Notes under the pieces: model-generated
Databases searched by the model: none
Seen by the model: the letters and a program-made list of their open reading frames with translations, nothing else
What the model was told of the DNA's origin: nothing
Assembly: GCF_900167255.1 (NCBI RefSeq)
Contig: NZ_FUYB01000018.1
Location: 1 to 64,000 of the forward strand
DNA length: 64,000 bases
DNA from: Thiothrix eikelboomii
GTDB lineage: Bacteria > Pseudomonadota > Gammaproteobacteria > Thiotrichales > Thiotrichaceae
Direction: 5' to 3'
Translations under genes and position numbers: made by a program
In this document: piece after piece, positions 18,477 to 27,598 of the stretch
How positions within the stretch are numbered: the first letter of the stretch is position 1
Layout of the letters: each line of letters begins with the position of its first letter

Positions 18477-19934
18477 TTATTTCACGCTGGAGAGCATGAA
18501 ATCGACAGCGGCTTTGACTTCATCATCCGTTAGGGACGCATTGCCACCTTTGGCGGGCATGGCATTCTTGCCTTTAATGGAGTTGGTATAAAGTGTATCC
18601 ATACCAGCGGCAATTCGTGGTGCCCATGCTGTTTTATCACCGAGTTTAGGCGCATTAGCGACGGCCATATCATGGCAACTGAAGCATAAAGAGCGATAAA
18701 TTTGCTCGCCATTGATAGCAGAAGTCGGTGCAGCCGGAGCAGCTGTCGGAGCTGCTTGAGTAGCAGTTGCAGGATCAGTTGCTGTAGGTGCTGGAGTTGC
18801 AGTCGTGTCAGTAGGTTTAGCGGCTTCTGTGGGTGCAACGGTTGCAGTCGTGCTAGCTGCTGCAGCTTCCGTGGTGAGCGTCATGCCACTTAAAGCAGGT
18901 GCAGCGGTTGCGGCTGAAGCTGTTTCAGCCGTGGTTGAACTTGCAGTATCTGTTGGTTTAGCAGCTTCTGTGGGTGCAACGGTTGCAGTCGTGCTAGCTG
19001 CTGCAGCTTCCGTGGTGAGCGTCATGCCACTTAAAGCGGGTGCAGCGGTTGCGGCTGAAGCTGCTGCAGTCGTGGTTGAACTAGTGCTCGCAGTGTCTGC
19101 AGGCTTGGTTTCTGTTGGCGTGGCGGCTACCGTATCGGCCGGTTTAGCGGCTTCGGCGGGTGCAGTGTCTGTGGCTAGCGTCATGCTACTTAAGGCGGGT
19201 GCAGCAGTTGCCGCAGCTGGAGCTGCTTCTGTAGCAGTTGAGCTAGTGCTCATGCTCGCAGTATCGGCAGGCTTAGCGGCTTCTGTCGGAGTAGCTGTTG
19301 CAGTATCAGCAGGCTTAGCGGCTTCTGTCGGAGTAGCTGCTGTAGTGTCAGCCGGTTTAGCGGCTTCTGTCGGAGTAGCTGTTGCAGTATCAGCAGGCTT
19401 AGCGGGTTCTGTCGGAGTAGCTGCTGCGGTATCGGCAGGCTTAGCGGCTTCGGTTGTAGCTTCAGAGCTAGGGCTGGCAGTTGCTGTCGCTGCTATAGCT
19501 TCTACAGGCTTTGCGGCTTCAGTGGTTGGTGCTGTTTCAGCACTACTGGTAGCAGTGGATGTTGCTGCTTCGGCGGTACTGGCCGCTGGAGTGTCGCTAG
19601 TTTCAGCGGGTTTAGCCGTTGCTTCGGTGGTGCTTGTGGTTGTTTGAGCAGTATCCGTAGCAGTAGCTGTTTGTGTTGCAGTCGTTGTTGCAGTCTCTGC
19701 CGTTGCTTTAGCCGCATCAGCAGTAGCTGTTGCGGCTTCGCTAGTCGTTTCAGTCGTAGGCTTTGCTGCTTCCGGGGTGGCTTGGGTTGCTGGCGGGGCT
19801 GTTTCAGTCGTAGTTTTAGCCGCTGACTCCGTGGTTTGAGTCGTTGTTTTGGCGGCCTCGTTTTTTTCACCACAGCCACTTAAAAGACCTACGGTGAGAA
19901 AAAGAGTAGAGATACTGACAACAACTTGTTTCAT
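18477..19934 (-). CDS. Lipoprotein c-type cytochrome on a long Ala/Thr/Pro-rich repeat tether
   Basis: 485 residues. It has a lipoprotein signal (VSISTLFLTVGLLSGC, lipid-modified Cys near 21). About 375 residues follow of almost only Ala, Thr, Pro, Glu, Lys and Ser in tandem repeats. The last 80 or so form a cytochrome c5/c555-like domain: haem site CFSCH and a Met ligand candidate in KGKNAMPAKGG. The mature protein would be anchored in a membrane facing the periplasm or surface, with the haem domain at the end of a flexible arm. Repeats include a 14-residue unit (TEAAKPADTATATP and variants) and a 47-residue unit. It lies upstream of its terminator and downstream of a paralogous lipoprotein gene. 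An electron-carrier role is inferred from the haem motif. Confidence 0.85.
   Translation of the reverse strand: MKQVVVSISTLFLTVGLLSGCGEKNEAAKTTTQTTESAAKTTTETAPPATQATPEAAKPTTETTSEAATATADAAKATAETATTTATQTATATDTAQTTTSTTEATAKPAETSDTPAASTAEAATSTATSSAETAPTTEAAKPVEAIAATATASPSSEATTEAAKPADTAAATPTEPAKPADTATATPTEAAKPADTTAATPTEAAKPADTATATPTEAAKPADTASMSTSSTATEAAPAAATAAPALSSMTLATDTAPAEAAKPADTVAATPTETKPADTASTSSTTTAAASAATAAPALSGMTLTTEAAAASTTATVAPTEAAKPTDTASSTTAETASAATAAPALSGMTLTTEAAAASTTATVAPTEAAKPTDTTATPAPTATDPATATQAAPTAAPAAPTSAINGEQIYRSLCFSCHDMAVANAPKLGDKTAWAPRIAAGMDTLYTNSIKGKNAMPAKGGNASLTDDEVKAAVDFMLSSVK
18811..19090. repeat. Two near-identical 141-bp coding repeats
   Basis: The sequence beginning GGGTGCAACGGTTGCAGTCG occurs at 18831 and again at 18972, a spacing of 141 bp (47 codons), with very few differences over the unit. 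The unit encodes the segment around APALSGMTLTTEAAAASTTA. The near identity suggests a recent tandem duplication within the tether. Confidence 0.8.
19265..19448. repeat. 42-bp tandem repeats in the cytochrome tether
   Basis: TTCTGTCGGAGTAGCT recurs at 19281, 19323, 19365 and 19407, an exact 42-bp period. Each unit encodes 14 residues (PTEAAKPADTATAT or close). Because the period is a multiple of three, loss or gain of units keeps the haem domain in frame, so length variation between strains is expected. Confidence 0.85.
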
Positions 19935-19963
19935 AGCCTAAGCTCCCGGTTACATATTAAAAA

Positions 19964-20611
19964 CTAGTTAGTTTTTGGGGCTTCAGTGGTGCCTGCGGGT
20001 TGTACACTTTTGGCCGCCTCTTCCCCATCTTCTTCAACAGCTTCTTTAGTCGCTTCTGCCGCCTGAGTCACTGCATCGGCAGCACCTTGAGCAGCATTGC
20101 TGGCCGCATCAGCAGTCGCTTTGACTGCTTCTTTAGTACCATCTGCCACTGCTTCTGCTGCGGCTGCCGTTGCTGCGGCTGCATCTTGTGCGGTTTCTTT
20201 AACCGCTTCGCCGGCAGCTTGACCTGCACTTTGAGCCGCATCTAAGGTAGTTTTAGCCGCTTCGCTAGTGACTTCAACCGCCGTTGCTGCTGCATCCTTT
20301 ACTGTTTCAGCTGCATTGGTTGCTGCCTCAGCAGTGGCTTTAGCTGCATTTTCCGTGGCTTGAGCAGCCGCATCTGCAGTGGCTTTAGCCGCTTCGGCAG
20401 TTGCATCAGCTGCTTTCTCAGTAGCAGCTGATGCATTTTCAACTGCTTGACCTGCATTAGTGGCAGTGGCTTTAGCGGCTTCGGTCGTAGTTTCAGCTGC
20501 TTTTTCAGTGGTTTGGCTAGGTGTTGCTGCGTTCTCAGCCTTCTCACCACAACCTGCTAACAGGCCTAAACTTAAGACTAAAGTGGATAAACCGACGGTA
20601 ACATTTTTCAT
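19964..20611 (-). CDS. Ala-rich lipoprotein with amphipathic helical repeats
   Basis: 215 residues. The lipoprotein signal MKNVTVGLSTLVLSLG plus lipobox LLAGC is close to that of the downstream cytochrome (MKQVVVSISTLFLTVG), and both continue CGEK and a TTE-rich stretch. The rest is Ala/Lys/Glu/Thr repeats of about 11 residues (AAKATADAAAQATENAAKAT) that should form long amphipathic or coiled-coil helices, like LEA-type or phasin-like proteins. The ATG at 20611 follows GGAG; an earlier in-frame start is unlikely. It probably forms an operon with the cytochrome 29 bp downstream. A structural or stress role is a guess. Confidence 0.8.
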   Translation of the reverse strand: MKNVTVGLSTLVLSLGLLAGCGEKAENAATPSQTTEKAAETTTEAAKATATNAGQAVENASAATEKAADATAEAAKATADAAAQATENAAKATAEAATNAAETVKDAAATAVEVTSEAAKTTLDAAQSAGQAAGEAVKETAQDAAAATAAAAEAVADGTKEAVKATADAASNAAQGAADAVTQAAEATKEAVEEDGEEAAKSVQPAGTTEAPKTN

Positions 20612-20908
20612 TAGATTATTCTCCAAAATTCAAAAAAATAGGTTAAATTAGTCCTAAATTGCCGCTAGCAATCACCTTACCGAGCTGATTTCAGCTTTGG
20701 GGTGGGATGTGCGCATCCTAGGGAGCTTTGTTATAGCTGTCAATTACCGTTCTTTAATACATAAGTAGGCTAGGTGCATGAATTTGCAGAGTTTGTGCAG
20801 ATCTAAGTATTAACTAGGCTAAGTCCTTGTGTTCATAGCAATTAACTAACCATTCTTAGTCACACTAAGGTGCAGATTGGCAGAGTTTTATAGGGGTGGA
20901 GAGTCGTT

Positions 20909-21355
20909 GTGATTGAGAAAAACCTTGATTTTCTTCATGTGTTTCGTGGGAGCTTTCAAGGCGTTCTAAGGTGGCCGCAATTGGATGCCTTGTGGCAAAC
21001 TGTGCGCAGTAGTCCGTCGAGTGAGTGGTATTTATATGCAGTCGGGGAGCCACCACCGGTGCAGACTGCGAATGCAGATCAAGTAGAGCGCTTCATTCAG
21101 GAGGTTGACCATTTATTAAGGCGCGAACATGCTGAGGATTATTGTGGGATTGTATATGTTGATAATTTTCAGCAGCCTAGCTTGATTAAAATCTTTGATC
21201 CGCATAATTTAGGTACGATGTGTGGCAGTAAGGGTGGGCAACTTTTACCGGCATGGATTATTTCTAAACTAAAACCAATCGACTTGCCGCCTACAGTTCC
21301 TGTTCCACAGAATCGTCGACGCTGGTGGCAACAGCTATTCGCTAGTCATAAATAA
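20909..21355 (+). CDS. Hypothetical protein
   Basis: 148 residues, not recognised. There is no signal peptide; the core has mixed strands and helices (SEWYLYAVGEPPPVQT, EDYCGIVYVDN, IKIFDPHNLGTMCGSKG), ending in a basic, Trp-rich tail (NRRRWWQQLF). It starts at GTG 20909 after a purine-rich GGGGTGGAGAG. The next gene follows 12 bp on, so they are probably co-transcribed. The 20612-20908 region upstream should hold promoters for this gene and for the divergent lipoprotein, but none is clear enough to place. Confidence 0.6.
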   Translation: MIEKNLDFLHVFRGSFQGVLRWPQLDALWQTVRSSPSSEWYLYAVGEPPPVQTANADQVERFIQEVDHLLRREHAEDYCGIVYVDNFQQPSLIKIFDPHNLGTMCGSKGGQLLPAWIISKLKPIDLPPTVPVPQNRRRWWQQLFASHK

Positions 21356-21367
21356 GGAAAATATTTC

Positions 21368-21982
21368 GTGTACCTCAGTAATACTCGCTTAATCGGTCTG
21401 TTGTTTGCCTTGGCGGCACTGACTCTCGGTTTGTTATGGTTGCTCAGTAATCAAGTGAATTTAACAGGCGCAACGGCTTTAAAGGCCGACACGACCGAAG
21501 AACCTCTGCAATTAGCGGCCAATGACGCTGAGGCGAATACCCCTGATCCAGCAGTAACGGCCATTCCCGAACTTGATCCGGTTCAAGAGCCTGCAGCTGC
21601 TCGAGCGATTCAGACCGAAGCCACTTCAACTCTTGCTGCTACACAAGCCATAGAGCCGTCTGAGCTAGCGGCGAGTGCAAAATCGACACCGACGGTATCG
21701 ACATCGACCGTAAAGCCAGTAGAGGTCGCTGCAGTGCCTGAACACTTAATGCTCTCAGAAAAAGAATTAAAAGCGCTCTCAGCTAAAGATCGTAAGCGCT
21801 ATGAAAAAATGTTGAAAAATCTAAGCTCTGTCCGTGATCAATCCAGCCAGCTCTCGACTGAGCGCCAGCGGCTAGAGCAACAAATGCAGGCATTGGAGCA
21901 GCGTAATCTAGAGTTGACGCGGCAATTAGAGCAGGTTCGACAGACCTCGGAAATGACCGCTGAAAATAAAGTCAAACCTTGA
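21368..21982 (+). CDS. Membrane-anchored coiled-coil protein
   Basis: 204 residues. An N-terminal membrane helix (LIGLLFALAALTLGLLWLLS) leads to an Ala/Pro/Thr-rich linker (about 35-125). The C-terminal coiled coil (about 135-195) is rich in Gln, Leu and Arg (SSQLSTERQRLEQQMQALEQ). It starts at GTG 21368 after AAGGAAA. The layout resembles small periplasmic spacers or cell-division-type anchors, but no family is recognised. Confidence 0.6.
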   Translation: MYLSNTRLIGLLFALAALTLGLLWLLSNQVNLTGATALKADTTEEPLQLAANDAEANTPDPAVTAIPELDPVQEPAAARAIQTEATSTLAATQAIEPSELAASAKSTPTVSTSTVKPVEVAAVPEHLMLSEKELKALSAKDRKRYEKMLKNLSSVRDQSSQLSTERQRLEQQMQALEQRNLELTRQLEQVRQTSEMTAENKVKP

Positions 21983-21996
21983 TGGCTTGGATGACA

Positions 21997-22064
21997 CCAG
22001 CATCAGTAGGATGCTGGAAGCTGTTTAGATTTATCCGCCATCCCAGCTTAAGGCAATGGCGGAT
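21997..22064. repeat. Two adjacent hairpins between convergent genes
   Basis: CCAGCATC (21997-22004) pairs with GATGCTGG (22010-22017). ATCCGCCAT (22033-22041) pairs with ATGGCGGAT (22056-22064). Neither has a strong T run, so they may be weak terminators or a repeat-type palindrome between the genes ending at 21982 and 22076. Confidence 0.55.
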
Positions 22065-22075
22065 ACTCGGGAAGC

Positions 22076-22462
22076 TTAACGTTGCAGTACGGTAGCGTCG
22101 CAGAATTTACCACTCACCAAGGGTTGTTGTTCTAAGGGGTCTTGGTATTTCATATAGATCAACTTAGAAACCCGATTGACACAATATTGGGTGACGGGTT
22201 TGTTCGTGCGAGTTTTTAAGCCATTGACAATTTCGCCACAAATCGCTTCACCATTAAACATCGTTTGGCGCATGCGTGCGAAAGGAAATACCCGCTTTTC
22301 ATTGGTTGGCAAATTCACTGTCATATATAAATAACCTTCACCATTTAAAGTCTGCAAATAGTGTAGATTTTTACCATCTGTACATTTAGCCTCCCATTGT
22401 TGGGCAGCAGCCGTACCGGAAGCGAGACATAATGCCAAGGTTAGCAGCCAAGGTTGTTTCAT
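22076..22462 (-). CDS. Hypothetical periplasmic protein
   Basis: 128 residues with a signal peptide (MKQPWLLTLALCLASGTAAA, cleavage before QQ). The mature domain of about 108 residues has four Cys (CTDGK, ICGEI, YCVNR, FCDAT) that could form two disulfides. The ATG at 22462 follows GGAG; a longer in-frame version would add 14 non-signal residues. Family not recognised. Confidence 0.65.
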   Translation of the reverse strand: MKQPWLLTLALCLASGTAAAQQWEAKCTDGKNLHYLQTLNGEGYLYMTVNLPTNEKRVFPFARMRQTMFNGEAICGEIVNGLKTRTNKPVTQYCVNRVSKLIYMKYQDPLEQQPLVSGKFCDATVLQR

Positions 22463-22576
22463 GGGGTTCTCCTTCTTGATTGGGTTGGGGTTTAGCAAAA
22501 GCAACTGAAGCTCAGAAGCTCAACATGACTATCTAATGGGTCAGAATAGATTTGTAACCTATTCAATGAATTAGGG

Positions 22577-24592
22577 TCAATCGCGATTTTGTTGTAGCTT
22601 CTTTAATAAAAATCGTGCTGGATGCAATTTGTAGTACAGACTCCGATCAATAGGTAATGGTTCACTATTAATCAGTGCGGCGAGTAATTCACTGCATAAA
22701 GCGGCGGTGGTCAGGCCTCTTGACCCATAGCCTGCACTGATAAATAACCCCGTTTGATACGCTGCCCTTGGCCAAGTTTTATAGCCAGCCCCGTGTTGAA
22801 TACCCGCATAAGCTTGCCGAAATAACTCGGGGTCTACTAAAGGACCTACTATCGGATAACGATCCGGCGTTGTTATGCGAATCGCGGCATGGCTACTGTG
22901 TTTAGGACCTAATTCGGCAGCAAATTCAGGGAGGGTGCGCTTTAATTGCTGGTAATTAACTTCATTATCGCTGTCTTTTAATGCATGATTCACTTCACCC
23001 CGTTCGAAGCTCGCTCCAAAAATATGTTGGCCGTGAATAGCCGGAGTTAAATAACCTTCATGGCCTAAACTCATGCTCAGCTGACGGGTATAAGCGCTAG
23101 CCTCGGCTTGAGTAGTTTGCCCCCGTACCGGCAATAAGGGTAAAAAACGAGTTTGTGAGAATTGCCCCGCATCTTTGCCATTGGCGACAATCACTAGGCT
23201 GGATTCGATGATCAACTCACCCGTTTGATTAAGTATTTGCCAAGTGTGAGCCTGCGTTTGTACCAGCGTTAAGGCTTCAGTTCGGGTGTGTAGCTGAATC
23301 AAAGGTTGTTTGATGAGGGTCTGACACCAACTGCGAGGATATAAATAACCCCCTTGGGGGAAGTAACTACCGCCCATCGTCAGGGGGAGGCCAGCTAAAA
23401 CAGCAGCCGTATCGGCTTCCACTAACTGGATAAATTCCGCTGCTAAGGCGCGTTTTTGCAAGGCCTGCCAACGCTTAAGTTCGCTCGGATTGTGATTCAG
23501 CTGCAAGACCCCAGAAGCTTGCCATTCCAATTCAGTATTCGCAGGATCACGGGCGAAATGATTTAATTGGCCTAAAGCATATAAAAATGACTGTCGATAA
23601 AAGCGCTCCCCCCAATCCGGCTCAGCCGTCATTTTCGGGCTTAACACACCCGCACGATTGCCTGAGGCCTCTTGAGCTAGCTTGGGGTGGCGTTCAAGCA
23701 AGTGGACTTGCCAACCGCGTCGAGCCAAAGCATAGGCGATTTGACAGCCCGCAATACCTGCGCCAATGACGGTGGCTGTTTTACTATCTGTTTGATGGCC
23801 GGTTTGATGCTTCGTGTGTGTTGATGCTAACGATGGCACGGGTGGCAAACTAAACCAAGCCAACTCTAACGGCTTACGAGTACCCGTTGCTGGTTGAAAA
23901 TAGGCAGTCAGCATTTCACGCTTTTGCCCAAAACCCATCTGCTTTGCACAGATAAACCCGGCTGCTTGCAAATCACGTCGGACTTGACCCGCGACCGTAA
24001 AGCTGGCCAAGCTAGTTTGAGGATGGCTGTGGTCTGCAAGCGCTTGAAAAATAGAGGGTGACCACAAATCAGGGTTTTTAGCAGGTGCAAACCCATCCAA
24101 ATACCAAGCATCAACTTGAGCAACCAACTCATTTAAGGCGGTACGTGCATCTGCAAACCATAAACTTAGCTTAAGATGGTGCTTAGCAAAATTAAGTTGA
24201 TGCAGGCCTGCAAGTACCGGAGGGTATTGTTCAACTAAGGCAGTACTGAATTCGCTAAGCTCAACCCAATTGGCTAACAGCTTAGCCAATACCGATTTGG
24301 GAAGGGGATGCTTTTCAATCGAGATATAATGAAGGGTTTGGCAACGTTGGGGGTCATTCGCCCATGCTTGCCAAGTGGCTAGGAAATTTAAGCCCGTACC
24401 AAAGCCGGTTTCTGCGATCACAAATTGCTCTTTATTTTGCCAAGCCTTGGGTAGCTGATTGCCTTGTAAAAACACATGGCGAGCCTCGGCTAACCCATTT
24501 TCACGTGAAAAGTAGCGATCACCGTACTCAATTGCGAAGGGTAGTCCATTCGCATCCAGTTCAATTTGTGCAGGATGAATTTCAGGCAACAT
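22577..24592 (-). CDS. mnmC: Bifunctional tRNA U34 5-methylaminomethyl-2-thiouridine synthase
   Basis: 671 residues, matching MnmC in length and order. The N-terminal SAM-dependent methyltransferase (MnmD part, about 1-245) has ETGFGTGLNFLATW and WYLDGFAPAKNPDLW. The C-terminal FAD oxidoreductase (about 265-660) has VIGAGIAGCQIAYALARRG and YGSRGLTTAALCSELLA. It finishes the mnm5s2U modification at the wobble position of tRNAs for Lys, Glu and Gln. It is divergent from the lytic transglycosylase across 283 bp of AT-rich sequence without a clear gene. Confidence 0.95.
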   Translation of the reverse strand: MLPEIHPAQIELDANGLPFAIEYGDRYFSRENGLAEARHVFLQGNQLPKAWQNKEQFVIAETGFGTGLNFLATWQAWANDPQRCQTLHYISIEKHPLPKSVLAKLLANWVELSEFSTALVEQYPPVLAGLHQLNFAKHHLKLSLWFADARTALNELVAQVDAWYLDGFAPAKNPDLWSPSIFQALADHSHPQTSLASFTVAGQVRRDLQAAGFICAKQMGFGQKREMLTAYFQPATGTRKPLELAWFSLPPVPSLASTHTKHQTGHQTDSKTATVIGAGIAGCQIAYALARRGWQVHLLERHPKLAQEASGNRAGVLSPKMTAEPDWGERFYRQSFLYALGQLNHFARDPANTELEWQASGVLQLNHNPSELKRWQALQKRALAAEFIQLVEADTAAVLAGLPLTMGGSYFPQGGYLYPRSWCQTLIKQPLIQLHTRTEALTLVQTQAHTWQILNQTGELIIESSLVIVANGKDAGQFSQTRFLPLLPVRGQTTQAEASAYTRQLSMSLGHEGYLTPAIHGQHIFGASFERGEVNHALKDSDNEVNYQQLKRTLPEFAAELGPKHSSHAAIRITTPDRYPIVGPLVDPELFRQAYAGIQHGAGYKTWPRAAYQTGLFISAGYGSRGLTTAALCSELLAALINSEPLPIDRSLYYKLHPARFLLKKLQQNRD

Positions 24593-24875
24593 AAATTTTT
24601 TTAGTCTCTAACGCAGACAGTGTAGTGCTTAAATTTATTTCGACCTATAAAAAAATTCCTAAGCCACGTTCAATGGAGACCCTTGCTAACGCGCTCAGCA
24701 GCTTGCTTTCGATAAAAACTATTAGAAAAATTAATTTTCAATCGAAAATAAAGATTAGCGAGTTCCTAGGTGCTTGTTATATAAATCCATGATTTTTCAG
24801 AAAGCATTGCATGCGGCTCGATTTGTGTGATCTTGACAGCCGTTAATTAGTGTGCTTTTAGCATAAAGTAGCGAG

Positions 24876-25829
24876 ATGCCTAAGATGAGAAAAAGACTGT
24901 CCCAATGGATTTGTGTGCAGTTCTTAATGTGTGTGACAGGATTGTTATTCACGGTCAATGTTCAAGCGGGGGGGTTAAGAACTTGCGATCAACATAGCCC
25001 CACCACGATTCGCCAAAAAGCCAGCGCTTATCAGAACCTGATTAATGCGGTTTCGATGGAGTATGGAGTCAGCGCTGATTTAATTAAGGCAGTGATCACT
25101 GCCGAAACCTGTTTCCGACCAACCGCCGTTTCCCACAAAGGTGCTTATGGGCTGATGCAATTGATGCCCGCGACCGCTCGCCGCTTTGGGGCAACGGATA
25201 AAAGCGTGACGCATAATGTACATGCGGGTACACGCTATTTACGTTGGTTGCTAGAGCGCTATGATGGCAGTATTTATCATGCGGTTGCGGCTTATAATTC
25301 AGGCGAGGGTACAGTGGATCGTCACGGTTGGAATGTACCTTATCAAGAAACGCGCCGCTATTTGGTTCAAGTCTTAAACGCCTATCGTAAGTTATCGAAT
25401 AATCGAGGGCAGGTTTTGTTTACACCGAATATTGCAGCAGCGGCACAGTTTCAAAAGGCCAGTTTTGTGGAGGATCAGTTAGTCGCTGCGAGGGTTGAAG
25501 TCGATGAGCCTGAACCTGTGATTACGGGTAAGCGATTGCGATCGCAAGCCACGGAACGTGTTCTCACCCCCAAAGCCATCGAAAAACGCCTCCTCCCAAG
25601 CTGTATGACAGCCTCCAAAAAGCTCCACCGAGCCACCTCCCACAAAGACAAAAAAGGCGAACGTAGTTTCTTTTATACCGTGAAGGATAATGATTCGATT
25701 GATCGAATCAGCCGAGTAACGGGTTCTTCGAAAATCATGATCAAGCGTTACAATGACATGGAAACTAAACGTGCCGTTATCAAGCCCGGTCAGGTGTTGA
25801 AAGTTTCAGAATGCCGTTTAGTTGATTAA
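24876..25829 (+). CDS. Lytic transglycosylase with LysM domain
   Basis: 317 residues. The signal peptide (CVQFLMCVTGLLFTVNVQA) is followed by an SLT domain (about 45-165) with catalytic Glu in VITAETCFRP and the family motifs GAYGLMQLMPATARRFG and AYNSGEGTV. A basic linker follows, then a C-terminal LysM-like domain (FYTVKDNDSIDRISRVTGSS, KPGQVLKV) for glycan binding. It cleaves peptidoglycan with formation of 1,6-anhydro ends in the periplasm. An ATG at 24885 could be the true start. A bidirectional terminator follows. Confidence 0.88.
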   Translation: MPKMRKRLSQWICVQFLMCVTGLLFTVNVQAGGLRTCDQHSPTTIRQKASAYQNLINAVSMEYGVSADLIKAVITAETCFRPTAVSHKGAYGLMQLMPATARRFGATDKSVTHNVHAGTRYLRWLLERYDGSIYHAVAAYNSGEGTVDRHGWNVPYQETRRYLVQVLNAYRKLSNNRGQVLFTPNIAAAAQFQKASFVEDQLVAARVEVDEPEPVITGKRLRSQATERVLTPKAIEKRLLPSCMTASKKLHRATSHKDKKGERSFFYTVKDNDSIDRISRVTGSSKIMIKRYNDMETKRAVIKPGQVLKVSECRLVD

Positions 25830-25876
25830 TCAGTCAGTGCAGATCAGCCAAATAAAAATAAGTAGGAAACAAATAA

Positions 25877-25900
25877 AAAAGCCCTCGGAAGAGGGCTTTT
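25877..25900. terminator. Bidirectional Rho-independent terminator
   Basis: AAAAGCCCTC (25877-25886), loop GGAA, GAGGGCTTTT (25891-25900) is a perfect 10-bp stem with A and T runs on the two sides. It lies between the convergent transglycosylase (ends 25829) and ettA (ends 25931), so it can end both, including the long polysaccharide transcript. Confidence 0.88.
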
Positions 25901-25930
25901 GCTTTTGGGGCATGACTAAAGATATAAGTG

Positions 25931-27598
25931 CTAGGCTGTTTTTAAGCGCTTATATTTGATGCGTTGCGGGTGCAGCTCATGACCATGCCGACGCTTATAG
26001 TCTTCGGCATAACCACTGTAATTACCTTCAAACCAAGTGACTTGCGAATCCCCTTCGAAAGCTAGGATATGGGTGGCGATCCGGTCGAGAAACCAGCGGT
26101 CATGCGAAATCACTACCGCACAACCAGGGAAGTTCAGCAGCGCTTCTTCTAAGGCACGGAGGGTTTCTACATCCAGGTCATTGGTGGGTTCGTCTAGCAA
26201 TAATAAATTGCCCCCTGATTTGAGCAATTTAGCTAAATGGACTCGATTACGCTCCCCCCCAGATAAATCGCCAATCCGTTTTTGTTGGGCATCCCCTTTG
26301 AAGTTAAAGCGCCCACAATAAGCTCTGGCTTGAATCTGATAGCCATTAACATTCATCAGATCCTGACCATCAGCAATTTCTTGGAAGACCGTTTTATTCG
26401 GATCAAGGTCATCTCGAGATTGATCGACATAAGCAATCTTCACCGTGTCACCGACCCGAAATTCACCGGCATCGGGTTGTTCTTGACCGGTAATCATGCG
26501 GAATAGGGTGGTTTTGCCTGCGCCATTAGGACCGATAATGCCCACAATACTGCCCTTAGGCAGATTGAAACTCAAGTTTTCATAGAGCACCCGATCGCCA
26601 AAGGCTTTATTAATCTGATTAGCTTCAATCACTAAATCGCCTAAACGTGGCCCTGGTGCAATATAGATTTCATTGGTTTCAGCGCGTTTTTGGTAGTCAC
26701 TGGAAGATAACTCTTCAAAGCGTTGCATCCGGGCTTTGCTTTTGGCTTGTCGCCCTTTGGGATTCGAGCGTACCCACTCTAACTCCTCTTTCATGGCTTT
26801 CAAGCGCCCTTGTTCAGCTTTCTTTTCTTGAGTTAAGCGCCGCTCTTTTTGATCCAGCCAAGATGAGTAATTACCTTCCCAAGGAATTCCCTGCCCACGA
26901 TCAAGTTCTAAAATCCAACCTGCCACATTATCCAAAAAATAACGGTCATGCGTGACAGCGACCACCGTCCCTGGGAATTCCTGAAGAAATCGCTCCAGCC
27001 ATGCCACGGATTCAGCATCTAAATGGTTAGTGGGTTCGTCTAGAATCAACATATCCGGTGAGGATAATAGCAAGCGACAGAGAGCTACCCGCCGCTTTTC
27101 CCCACCCGAGAGCGTAGCAACCTCCGCATCCCAAGGCGGTAGACGCAAAGCATCAGCAGCAACTTCTAGGGTATGCTCAAGATTATGCACATCGGCGGCT
27201 TGTAGAATATTCTCTAAGCGAGCTTGCTCCGCTGCTAGAGCATCAAAATCAGCATCAGGCTCGGCATACGCTGCATACACGGCTTCAAGCTTTTCCTGTG
27301 CCTGTTTTATGACTTTTAAACCTTCTTCGATATTTCCGCGCACATTTTTAGTCGGATCAAGCTGCGGCTCTTGAGCGAGATAACCGATATTAATCCCCGG
27401 TTGTGGTCGAGCTTCACCCACAATCTCTTGATCAATCCCCGCCATAATGCGTAATAAAGTCGACTTACCTGCTCCGTTATAACCGAGCACCCCAATCTTT
27501 GCACCGGGGAAAAAGTTTAAATAAATATCTTTTAAAATAAAACGGTTCGGCGGTACGACCTTGCCGACTCCGTTCATGGTGTAGATGTATTGGGTCAT
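25931..27598 (-). CDS. ettA: Energy-dependent translational throttle protein EttA
   Basis: 555 residues, the usual length of EttA. It has two ABC domains with Walker A motifs GYNGAGKST and GPNGAGKTT, signatures LSGGEKRR and LSGGERNR, and the charged P-site tRNA-interaction linker between them ([19 protein letters not shown]). EttA binds the ribosomal E site and controls the first steps of elongation according to the ATP level. Its ATG overlaps the stop of the wzz gene by 4 bp (ATGA), so a housekeeping gene is coupled to the end of a polysaccharide operon. Confidence 0.95.
   Translation of the reverse strand: MTQYIYTMNGVGKVVPPNRFILKDIYLNFFPGAKIGVLGYNGAGKSTLLRIMAGIDQEIVGEARPQPGINIGYLAQEPQLDPTKNVRGNIEEGLKVIKQAQEKLEAVYAAYAEPDADFDALAAEQARLENILQAADVHNLEHTLEVAADALRLPPWDAEVATLSGGEKRRVALCRLLLSSPDMLILDEPTNHLDAESVAWLERFLQEFPGTVVAVTHDRYFLDNVAGWILELDRGQGIPWEGNYSSWLDQKERRLTQEKKAEQGRLKAMKEELEWVRSNPKGRQAKSKARMQRFEELSSSDYQKRAETNEIYIAPGPRLGDLVIEANQINKAFGDRVLYENLSFNLPKGSIVGIIGPNGAGKTTLFRMITGQEQPDAGEFRVGDTVKIAYVDQSRDDLDPNKTVFQEIADGQDLMNVNGYQIQARAYCGRFNFKGDAQQKRIGDLSGGERNRVHLAKLLKSGGNLLLLDEPTNDLDVETLRALEEALLNFPGCAVVISHDRWFLDRIATHILAFEGDSQVTWFEGNYSGYAEDYKRRHGHELHPQRIKYKRLKTA

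Noticed and set aside
19265-19448. CRISPR-like array
   Set aside because: The 42-bp units follow each other without variable spacers and are coding in frame.
18805-19647. A 280-codon open frame on the plus strand opposite the cytochrome gene
   Set aside because: It is a by-product of the Ala/Thr-rich repeats (GCN codons read as Gly/Val/Ala on the other strand) and has no start signal or family match.
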